From: Pseudomonadota bacterium
GTDB lineage: Bacteria > Pseudomonadota > Alphaproteobacteria > Rhizobiales > Beijerinckiaceae
DNA length: 46,515 bases
NCBI GenBank assembly: GCA_023426505.1
Contig: JAFAAP010000305.1
Coordinates: 1-46,515, forward strand
Reading direction: 5' to 3'
The translations under genes and the position numbers were made by a program. Below are positions 40,198-46,515 of this stretch, piece by piece (within the stretch, counting starts at the first letter, position 1; each line of letters starts with the position of its first letter). The notes beneath the pieces were generated by a model. The model had not been told where the DNA came from, did not search any database, and saw nothing but the letters and a program-made list of their open reading frames with translations.

Positions 40198-42480
40198 ATG
40201 GACACTCTCGGCTGTGCCATGGTGCGTGGCAGCACAGCTCAGAAAACCAGAGCGACCCCACCGTTGCAGGCTCCTACGCGTTCGTTTCCCTCAAGTTCGG
40301 CCCTCAGACGGCAGAAGCGGTCGCTGACGCGCGGTCGCCTCTCCCTGATCATGGGTGTTTTCGGGGTCGGCTTCATCTTCCTGACTTTCGGCTACATCGC
40401 CTGGGAGCAGCGCGCCCGCCTCATGCAGCGCAGCGCCGAGGAGACGAGAAGCACGGCATTCTTCATGGCCGATCATGCGGCGCGGCTGTTCGAGGTGACG
40501 GACCTTGCCCTGAAGCAGACGGCTGCCCTGATCGAGGATGAGAGCTGGTACACGATCGAGCCCTCACGAATGGTCTGGGAGCAGCTTCGCGCGATCAAGA
40601 CGGCACTGCCTTACGTCGATAATATCTGGCTGAACGACGCGAACGGGCGTCTTCGCATGACGTCGATGCAGTTCCCTCCGCCGGACTCGAGCATGGCCGA
40701 TCAGGATGCCTTCAAGCTGCAGGCGACGAACGATCGCGGCCTTTACGTGGGAACGCCGGTTCGCGGCCATCTTACGCGCGAGTCCACCTTCCTGGTGAGC
40801 CGCCGCCTCCAGTATCCGGCGGGCTCCTTCCGGGGCATCGTATCGGTCAGCGTGGCCTTGTCCTATTTCAACGATTACTGGGGCAAGCCGAGGCTCCCGA
40901 AGGGGAGCCGCATCACCCTCCTGCGCGAGGACTCCCAGGTCCTCGCCCAGTATCCTCCGCCGCCGGACGGATTGTCCTTCGTGCCGACCGTCAAGGACGA
41001 TTTCGACCGGGCGATCCGCACCGACGCCCGCTCAGGCACATACACCTACGAGAGTCAGGGGCAGCGGCGCATCGGCTCCTACTATCAGGTCTCGGACCTT
41101 CCGCTCTATGTCCGGGTCAGCGTGCCGGAGAGCGCCTATTGGAACCCTTGGATTGCCCAGGTGCGGCTCTACGGCGTCTTCGCCCTGATCGCGCTGCTCG
41201 CTCTCCTGGCTCTGACGGCGATGGCCTCCCAGCAGTTTCGCGAGCAGGCCGCGAACGCTGAAGTTCTCGAACGGGAAGTGGCGGCGCGGACGCGGGCGCT
41301 GCAATCCGAGACCAACGCGCTCGAGATCCTCAACCGGACCGGGGCCGCCCTCTCGGCCGAGCTCGATCTCGACCGGGTCGTCCAGAGCATCACGGATGCC
41401 GGCGTGGAGCTGACGGGAGCCCAGTTCGGGGCCCTGTTCTACAACGTCGTCGACCAGAACGACGAGAGCTACACGCTCTACGCCCTGTCCGGGGCCCCGA
41501 AGGAAAAATTTTCCCAGTTTCTCATGCCCCACAACACGCAGGTGTTCGCACCCACCTTCGAGGGCACCGGCATCATCCGCTCGGACGACATCACCAAGGA
41601 TCCCCGATACGGACACCACGAGCCTCACAAGGGCATGCCCGAGGGTCATCTGCCGGTCCGCAGCTACCTTGCCATCCCGGTGGTGTCGCGGACGGGCGAA
41701 GTCTATGGCGGCCTCTTCTTCGGCCACGAGAAGCCGGGCGTCTTCACGGAACGGTCCGAGCGCCTCATGGTGGGCCTTGCGGCGCAGGCGGCCATCGCTA
41801 TCGACAACGGGCGCCTCTATCAGGCCGCACAGCACGAGATCGCGGAGCGCCGGCAGGCCCAGGCCCAGCAATCCCTCCTCATCCGCGAACTGCATCACCG
41901 CGTGAAGAACACGCTTGCAACGGTGCAAGCCGTGGTTGGCGCCACCGCCCGCGCCACATCCAATGTCGACGATTTCTACGAGGCCTTCGTCGGCCGCATC
42001 ATCTCGCTCGCCAACACCCATTCCCTGCTGACCGAAGCGGTGTGGCAGACCGCGTCTCTGCGAGAGATCCTCGATAAGGAGCTGATGCCCTACAAGGACG
42101 ATGCGGGCGAGCGCGTGGTGCTCGACGGCCCCGCCGCAGAGCTGCCGTCCGAGGCGGCGGTTCCCATCGGCATGGCGATCCACGAACTCACCACGAACGC
42201 GGCAAAGTACGGCGCCTTGTCGGTGAGCACCGGCAAGGTCGCGGTCTCCTGGACGTCCGAGACGCAGCCCGAGGGTCTCAGGCTCAAGCTTCGCTGGAAG
42301 GAGAGCGGAGGACCTGCCGTGTCCCCGCCGACACGCCAGGGCTTCGGGTCGCGCCTGCTGCACCGGGTGCTGGCGACGCAGCTCAACGCCAAGGTCGAGA
42401 TGGACTTTCGTCCGCAGGGTCTCCAGGTCTCCATTGATGCGGTGCTGAAGAAGGCCACCTTCCTCGATCCGGCCGCCTGA
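40198..42480 (+). CDS. Membrane sensor histidine kinase, GAF plus HWE/HisKA_2
   Basis: About 760-aa kinase. A first span near residues 50-70 (LSLIMGVFGVGFIFLTFG), a periplasmic cache-like sensor of some 240 residues, a second span (YGVFALIALLALLALTAMA), then a coiled linker (EREVAARTRALQSE), a GAF domain (about 375-520) and the kinase core. The H-box is RELHHRVKNTLATVQAV with the phospho-His in HHRVKN. The N-box is HELTTNAAKYG and the G-box contains GFGSRLL. This is the HisKA_2/HWE style common in Rhizobiales. Ligand and response regulator are not encoded beside it. The start is uncertain: ATG 40198 or GTG 40156. Confidence 0.85.
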   Translation: MDTLGCAMVRGSTAQKTRATPPLQAPTRSFPSSSALRRQKRSLTRGRLSLIMGVFGVGFIFLTFGYIAWEQRARLMQRSAEETRSTAFFMADHAARLFEVTDLALKQTAALIEDESWYTIEPSRMVWEQLRAIKTALPYVDNIWLNDANGRLRMTSMQFPPPDSSMADQDAFKLQATNDRGLYVGTPVRGHLTRESTFLVSRRLQYPAGSFRGIVSVSVALSYFNDYWGKPRLPKGSRITLLREDSQVLAQYPPPPDGLSFVPTVKDDFDRAIRTDARSGTYTYESQGQRRIGSYYQVSDLPLYVRVSVPESAYWNPWIAQVRLYGVFALIALLALLALTAMASQQFREQAANAEVLEREVAARTRALQSETNALEILNRTGAALSAELDLDRVVQSITDAGVELTGAQFGALFYNVVDQNDESYTLYALSGAPKEKFSQFLMPHNTQVFAPTFEGTGIIRSDDITKDPRYGHHEPHKGMPEGHLPVRSYLAIPVVSRTGEVYGGLFFGHEKPGVFTERSERLMVGLAAQAAIAIDNGRLYQAAQHEIAERRQAQAQQSLLIRELHHRVKNTLATVQAVVGATARATSNVDDFYEAFVGRIISLANTHSLLTEAVWQTASLREILDKELMPYKDDAGERVVLDGPAAELPSEAAVPIGMAIHELTTNAAKYGALSVSTGKVAVSWTSETQPEGLRLKLRWKESGGPAVSPPTRQGFGSRLLHRVLATQLNAKVEMDFRPQGLQVSIDAVLKKATFLDPAA

Positions 42481-42598
42481 GGACCGCGGATTTCCCGCAA
42501 ACGTGACACCGGCTCCCGTTGGCGTGCGTGCCCGGACCGACTATCTAGGGCCCGACAAGAACTGCGATCCGCAATCCGGTTCGCCAAGGGGTTTTTCG

Positions 42599-43660
42599 AT
42601 GAACGAGACAGTCAAGCTGGCCGATCTGCAACAGGGTGTGCGGCCGGTGGACCATCCCACCGTCAGTATGGGGCGGATCGGCGTGCTGCTCCTCAATCTC
42701 GGCACGCCCGAGGGCACCAGCTACTGGCCGATGCGGCGCTATCTGAAGGAATTCCTCTCCGACCGCCGGGTCATCGAGACCCCGCGCCTCCTGTGGTGGC
42801 CGATCCTCAACCTCATCATCCTCACCAAGCGTCCCGGCCCCAAGGGACGCGACTACGCGTCGATCTGGAACAACGAGCGAGACGAGGGGCCGCTCAAGAC
42901 CATCACCCGCAGCCAGGCGGAGCAGCTGGCGGATCACCTGAAGACCGTCGCCGGCGACAAGGTCACGGTCGACTGGGCGATGCGCTACGGCAAGCCGGAG
43001 GTGCGCGAGCGCATCCAGGCGCTCCTCGACCAGGGCTGCGACCGCATCCTCCTCGTGCCGCTCTATCCGCAATATGCGGCCGCAACCTCGGCGACGGCCT
43101 GCGACCAGGCCTTCCGGGCCCTCATGGAGATGCGCTGGCAGCCGACGGTCCGGGTGTCGCCGCCCTACTACGACGATCCGGTCTATATCGACGCGGTGGT
43201 CGACTCCATGAAGCGCGACCTCGCCAAGCTGCCCTTCGAGCCGGAGGTGATCCTCGTCTCCTTCCATGGGGTGCCGAAGGAATACCTGCTCAAGGGCGAT
43301 CCCTACCACTGCCAGTGCGTGAAGACCTGGCGCCTGATGCGCGAGAAGTTCGGCTGGCCGGCGGACAAGTTCCGCATGAGCTTCCAGTCGCGGTTCGGCA
43401 CCGCCGAGTGGCTGCAGCCTTATACGGACAAGACCGTCGAGGCCCTGGCCAAGAGCGGCGTGAAGCGCATGGCCATCGTGGCGCCCGGCTTCTCGGCAGA
43501 CTGCCTCGAGACCCTTGAGGAGCTCGACGGGGAGAACCGCGAGATCTTCATGCATCACGGCGGCGAGCAGTTCGCCTATCTGCCCTGCCTCAACGACAGC
43601 CAGGATGGCATGAAAGTGATCCGGCATGTGGTGGAGCGGGAGCTCCAGGGCTGGATCTAG
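42599..43660 (+). CDS. hemH: Ferrochelatase
   Basis: 353-aa enzyme inserting ferrous iron into protoporphyrin IX, the last step of heme synthesis, at the cytoplasmic face of the membrane. It has LLNLGTPEG at the start of the fold, YGKPEVRERIQALL, PLYPQYAAATSA, the catalytic His in LVSFHGVPKEY, and the Glu of GFSADCLETLEEL. The N-terminal region is 30-odd residues longer than the core, as in other alphaproteobacterial forms. ATG 42599 has AAGGGG upstream; an earlier GTG-type frame from 42503 is not supported. The following gene lies 65 nt downstream. Confidence 0.95.
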   Translation: MNETVKLADLQQGVRPVDHPTVSMGRIGVLLLNLGTPEGTSYWPMRRYLKEFLSDRRVIETPRLLWWPILNLIILTKRPGPKGRDYASIWNNERDEGPLKTITRSQAEQLADHLKTVAGDKVTVDWAMRYGKPEVRERIQALLDQGCDRILLVPLYPQYAAATSATACDQAFRALMEMRWQPTVRVSPPYYDDPVYIDAVVDSMKRDLAKLPFEPEVILVSFHGVPKEYLLKGDPYHCQCVKTWRLMREKFGWPADKFRMSFQSRFGTAEWLQPYTDKTVEALAKSGVKRMAIVAPGFSADCLETLEELDGENREIFMHHGGEQFAYLPCLNDSQDGMKVIRHVVERELQGWI

Positions 43661-43725
43661 GCGGCTTCAAGGCTTTCGGATAAAGCTAAGCCTCACGCAA
43701 CACCGTCTCGTTGTCGGGAGGCCTC

Positions 43726-44706
43726 ATGCCGTTCGGGTTCGATCTCTTCGTAGGGGCGCTGGTCCTCGTCGTCATCGTGACGATCGCCATGGGTGTGAGG
43801 ACCGTGCCGCAGGGCTATGCCTACACGGTCGAGCGGTTCGGGCGCTACTCCCGCACCCTGGGCCCTGGGCTCGGCCTGATCCTTCCCTACATCGAGCAGA
43901 TCGGCAAGAAGGTGAACGTCATGGAGCAGGTGCTCGACGTTCCGAGCCAGGAGGCCTTCACGCGGGACAATGCCGGCGTCACCATCGACGCGGTGGCGTT
44001 CTTCCAGGTGCTCGACGCGGCGCGCGCCTCCTACGAGGTCTCGAACCTCAACCAGGCGCTCCTCATGCTCACCATGACCAATATCCGCACGGTCGTGGGC
44101 TCCATGGACCTCGACGAGCTCCTGTCCCACCGGGACGAGATCAACGAGCGGCTCCTGCGGGTCGTAGACGCCGCCGCCTCGCCCTGGGGCGCCAAGGTCA
44201 CCCGCGTCGAGATCAAGGACATCGTGCCGCCGGCCGATCTTGCCGGCGCCATGGCGCGGCAGATGAAGGCCGAGCGCGAAAAGCGCGCCGCCGTGCTCGA
44301 GGCCGAAGGCCTGCGCCAGGCCGAGATCCTGCGCGCCGAGGGCGACAAGCAGGCCCAGATCCTCTCGGCGGAGGGACGCAAGGAAGCAGCCTTCCGGGAT
44401 GCCGAGGCCCGGGAGCGCCTCGCCGAGGCGGAGGCCAAGGCGACCACGATGGTGAGCGACGCCATCACCCGAGGCGACTTGGCCGCCGCCAACTTCATCG
44501 TGGCGGAAAAGTACATCGACGCGATCCGCACCCTGGCCTCGGCCCCGAACCAGAAGGTCGTGATCGTGCCCATCGAGGCGGCCGGCCTCGCAGGAACCCT
44601 CGGAGGCATCGCCGAGCTGACCAGGGCCGTGTTCAACGACGGGGCCGGAGCCGTGAAGGGCGTCCGCACTGTCCCGAGCGTCGCCCCGGCGCCGGAGCGA
44701 CCATGA
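43726..44706 (+). CDS. SPFH/Band 7 (stomatin/QmcA-like) membrane protein
   Basis: 326-aa protein with one N-terminal span (FDLFVGALVLVVIVTIAM), then the Band 7/SPFH domain (TVPQGYAYTVERFGRYSRTL to roughly residue 180), an Ala/Glu-rich coiled region (REKRAAVLEAEGLRQAE onward), and a Gly/Pro-rich tail. SPFH proteins form oligomeric scaffolds in membranes, and this clade is regularly paired with an NfeD protein. ATG 43726 with GGGAG at 43716-43720 is preferred over a TTG at 43711. Its TGA overlaps the next ATG by 4 nt (ATGA), so the two proteins are made together. Confidence 0.9.
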   Translation: MPFGFDLFVGALVLVVIVTIAMGVRTVPQGYAYTVERFGRYSRTLGPGLGLILPYIEQIGKKVNVMEQVLDVPSQEAFTRDNAGVTIDAVAFFQVLDAARASYEVSNLNQALLMLTMTNIRTVVGSMDLDELLSHRDEINERLLRVVDAAASPWGAKVTRVEIKDIVPPADLAGAMARQMKAEREKRAAVLEAEGLRQAEILRAEGDKQAQILSAEGRKEAAFRDAEARERLAEAEAKATTMVSDAITRGDLAAANFIVAEKYIDAIRTLASAPNQKVVIVPIEAAGLAGTLGGIAELTRAVFNDGAGAVKGVRTVPSVAPAPERP

Positions 44707-45152
44707 TCGTCGATGCCGTCGTCAGCCTGGGCGCCTGGGCCTGGATCATTCTAGGGATCGTGCTGATCGGGCTTGAGCTGCTCGCGCCGGGCGTCTTCTT
44801 CATCTGGCTAGGCCTCGCGGCCATCGTCACGGGGCTGGTCGATGCGGCGCTCGGCCTGTCCTGGCAGGTGGCCGCTCTCGTCTTCGCAGGCCTCTCCATC
44901 GCGGCGGTGGTCCTGGGGCGAACCCTCATGCGCCCGAGCCCCCAACAGGATACGCAGGCCAACCAGCTCAACCAGCGCGGCCAGTCCCTCGTCGGAAAGG
45001 TCTTTACCCTGGAGACACCCATCAAGGACGGGGAGGGGCGGATCCGGGTCGGGGACAGCTCGTGGCGCGTGACCGGCGCAGATCGCTTTGCCGGCGCCAA
45101 GGTCCGCGTCGTTCGGGTCGAAGGCGCGACCCTGGTGGTGGACGATCCTTAG
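44703..45152 (+). CDS. NfeD-family membrane protein
   Basis: 149-aa protein with about three to four spans in the first 75 residues (AWAWIILGIVLIGLELLAPG, FFIWLGLAAIVTGLVDAAL, LVFAGLSIAAVVL) and a C-terminal OB-fold (GKVFTLETPIKDGEGRIRVGDSSWRVTG). It partners SPFH scaffolds in membrane organisation. It is the short, protease-less NfeD form. The ATG overlaps the upstream stop codon. The stop TAG at 45150-45152 interleaves with the TAA of the convergent isomerase gene. Confidence 0.9.
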   Translation: MIVDAVVSLGAWAWIILGIVLIGLELLAPGVFFIWLGLAAIVTGLVDAALGLSWQVAALVFAGLSIAAVVLGRTLMRPSPQQDTQANQLNQRGQSLVGKVFTLETPIKDGEGRIRVGDSSWRVTGADRFAGAKVRVVRVEGATLVVDDP

Positions 45153-46144
45153 GCCGCCCCCGCCCGCAGCAGGTCCAGGTAGTGTACGAGGCCGATGGGC
45201 CTCTGGTTCTCCACCACGATCAGGGCGGTGATCTTGGAGGTTTCCTGAATCTCGAGGGCAGTCGCGAGCAGGTCGTCCGGCGCGATGGTGCGGGGCGTCC
45301 GGGTCATGATGTCCGAGACCGGCAGCGAGCGCAGGTCCGGGCGGAGATTGCGGCGCAGGTCGCCGTCCGTGACGATGCCGGCCAGCGTTCCGTCCGAATG
45401 CACCACGATCACCGAACCGAAGCCCTTGCGGCCGATCTCGTCGATGGCCTCGTCCATGCGCGCCTCGACGCCGACGATCGGCAGGCGCTCGTTCTTGTGC
45501 ATCACGTCGCGGACGAGCTTGAGCCGGGCGCCCAGCTTGCCGCCCGGGTGGAAGACCCGGAAATGCTCCGCCGTGAAGCCGCGCCGCTCGAGGAGCGCGA
45601 TGGCGAGGGCGTCGCCGAGGGCCAGCTGCATGGTGGTGGAGGTGGTGGGGGCGAGGCCGTTCGGGCAGGCCTCGTCGGCCTTCGGCAGGGCGAGGCACAG
45701 ATCGGCCGCATGTCCCAGGGTCGATTGCGCATTCGACGTCAAAGCGATGAGCGGGACCCGGAAGCGCTTGGCGTAGCCGATCAGGTCGGCCAGCTCCGAG
45801 GTCTCGCCCGACCAGGACAGGGCGATGATCACGTCGTCCTGCTGGATCATGCCGAGGTCGCCGTGGCTGGCCTCGGCCGGGTGGACGTAATGGGACGGGG
45901 TGCCGGTGGAGGCGAGGGTGGCGGCGATCTTGCGGGCCACATGGCCCGACTTGCCCATGCCGGACACAATCACGCGCCCCGGCGCCGCCGCGATCCGGTC
46001 GACGGCCGCCGTGAAGACGGAGCCGAGGCCGTTGCCGATCGCCTCCATCAGGATGGCGATCCCATCCCGTTCGGTCGCGAGGGTGCGCAGGGCCGAGGCG
46101 ACGGCCTGATCGGCGGAGGGTGCGGGGGTCTGAGCAAGTGCCAT
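45149..46144 (-). CDS. kdsD: Arabinose-5-phosphate isomerase (SIS plus two CBS)
   Basis: 331-aa KpsF/GutQ-type isomerase converting ribulose 5-phosphate to arabinose 5-phosphate, the first step toward Kdo of lipopolysaccharide. The SIS domain (about 40-180) has VIVSGMGKSGHVARKIAA and LSWSGETSEL with the usual Ser/Thr sugar-binding motif. Two CBS domains follow (about 205-331; MDEAIDEIGRKGFGSVIVV, then the DIMTRTPRTIAPDDLL region). ATG 46144 is the natural start. The gene ends by sharing bases with the NfeD stop. GalU upstream on the same strand also feeds envelope sugar synthesis. Confidence 0.92.
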   Translation of the reverse strand: MALAQTPAPSADQAVASALRTLATERDGIAILMEAIGNGLGSVFTAAVDRIAAAPGRVIVSGMGKSGHVARKIAATLASTGTPSHYVHPAEASHGDLGMIQQDDVIIALSWSGETSELADLIGYAKRFRVPLIALTSNAQSTLGHAADLCLALPKADEACPNGLAPTTSTTMQLALGDALAIALLERRGFTAEHFRVFHPGGKLGARLKLVRDVMHKNERLPIVGVEARMDEAIDEIGRKGFGSVIVVHSDGTLAGIVTDGDLRRNLRPDLRSLPVSDIMTRTPRTIAPDDLLATALEIQETSKITALIVVENQRPIGLVHYLDLLRAGAA

Positions 46145-46194
46145 GGCCGCCCTCTAGCACAGAGGGGCGGCCACGCGGAACCCTCGCGCGCTGC

Positions 46195-46515
46195 CTACTT
46201 CTGGCGCAGGAAGGCCTCGAGCTCCTGCCGGAAGGCCGGGCCCAGATCCTCGCGCTCGAGCGCATAGGCCACGTTCGCCATGAGGAAGCCGACCTTGGAG
46301 CCGGTATCGTAGGTCCGGCCCTCGTACTTCATGCCGTAGAACTTCTGGTCCTTCATCAGGCGGATCATCGAGTCCGTGAGCTGGATCTCGTTGCCGGCGC
46401 CCCGCTGCTGGTTGGACAGGAGGTCGAAGATCTCGGGCTGGAGGATGTAGCGGCCGGAGATGATGTAGTTGGACGGGGCCGTGCCCTTCGGGGGCTTCTC
46501 GACCATGCCGGTGAT
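46195..46515 (-). CDS. galU: UTP-glucose-1-phosphate uridylyltransferase, C-terminal part
   Basis: C-terminal 107 or so residues of a nucleotidyltransferase that makes UDP-glucose; the start lies beyond the right end of the window. It contains ITGMVEKPPKGTAPSNYIISGRYIL, split here into MVEKP (46506 leftward) and GRYIL, then GNEIQLTDS and GRTYDTGSKVGFL. This is the GalU pattern, with the last helix ending in FLRQK. Stop is at 46195. It is followed by kdsD on the same strand after 50 nt. Partial by window edge, no sign of damage. Confidence 0.9.
   Translation of the reverse strand: MTGMVEKPPKGTAPSNYIISGRYILQPEIFDLLSNQQRGAGNEIQLTDSMIRLMKDQKFYGMKYEGRTYDTGSKVGFLMANVAYALEREDLGPAFRQELEAFLRQK

Overview
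The window reads as chromosomal DNA of a high-GC alphaproteobacterium. The gene set (homospermidine synthase with an alphaproteobacterial ornithine decarboxylase, fused indolepyruvate ferredoxin oxidoreductase, TAXI-TRAP with DUF1850, DUF2937, HWE/HisKA_2-type histidine kinase) points to the Rhizobiales (Hyphomicrobiales), possibly Methylobacteriaceae such as Microvirga. That placement is inferred from gene content only. No rRNA, tRNA, CRISPR array, transposase, integrase or phage gene was found.

Layout. 1-8350: sugar-acid metabolism, with a KDPG-type aldolase, a DUF533 protein, an IlvD/Edd-family aldonate dehydratase, a DHRS6/2-keto-3-deoxy-fuconate-type SDR, an AraC regulator and a D-2-hydroxyacid dehydrogenase. 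It is interrupted at about 5560-6080 by an AT-rich patch with a small TPR-like gene and stacked inverted repeats. 8368-13000: TfoX-C protein, DMT exporter, MarR regulator and an NMT1-type ABC importer. 13089-14642: an OpgG/OpgD gene broken by one in-frame TAA. 14643-18681: polyamine locus (structured leader, ornithine decarboxylase, GNAT acetyltransferase, homospermidine synthase), each gene followed by a strong hairpin. 19090-24790: a leftward zinc operon (His-rich membrane miniprotein, znuC, znuB, znuA, CobW-type GTPase, WD40 protein, 91-aa protein) headed by an AT-rich inverted repeat that looks like a Zur-type operator. 24824-26401: an intact OpgG/D paralogue. 26559-30282: TAXI-TRAP importer with DUF1850. 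30615-33886: a gamma-glutamyltransferase-family protein and a ZevA/ZevB-like metal importer. 34085-46515: housekeeping and accessory genes (indolepyruvate oxidoreductase, ung, 5'-nucleotidase, sensor kinase, hemH, SPFH/NfeD pair, kdsD, partial galU).

How they fit together. Ornithine decarboxylase makes putrescine, which homospermidine synthase converts to homospermidine. ZnuABC, the CobW GTPase and the separate ZevAB-like pair give two zinc acquisition routes in one neighbourhood. The dehydratase and SDR would turn an aldonate into a 2-keto-3-deoxy and then a diketo acid. KdsD and GalU both feed envelope polysaccharide, as do the OpgG/D proteins. The most notable items are the nonsense-interrupted opgG, the His8 single-span miniprotein and inverted repeat at the head of the zinc operon, the probable RNA leader of ornithine decarboxylase, and the AT-rich island.
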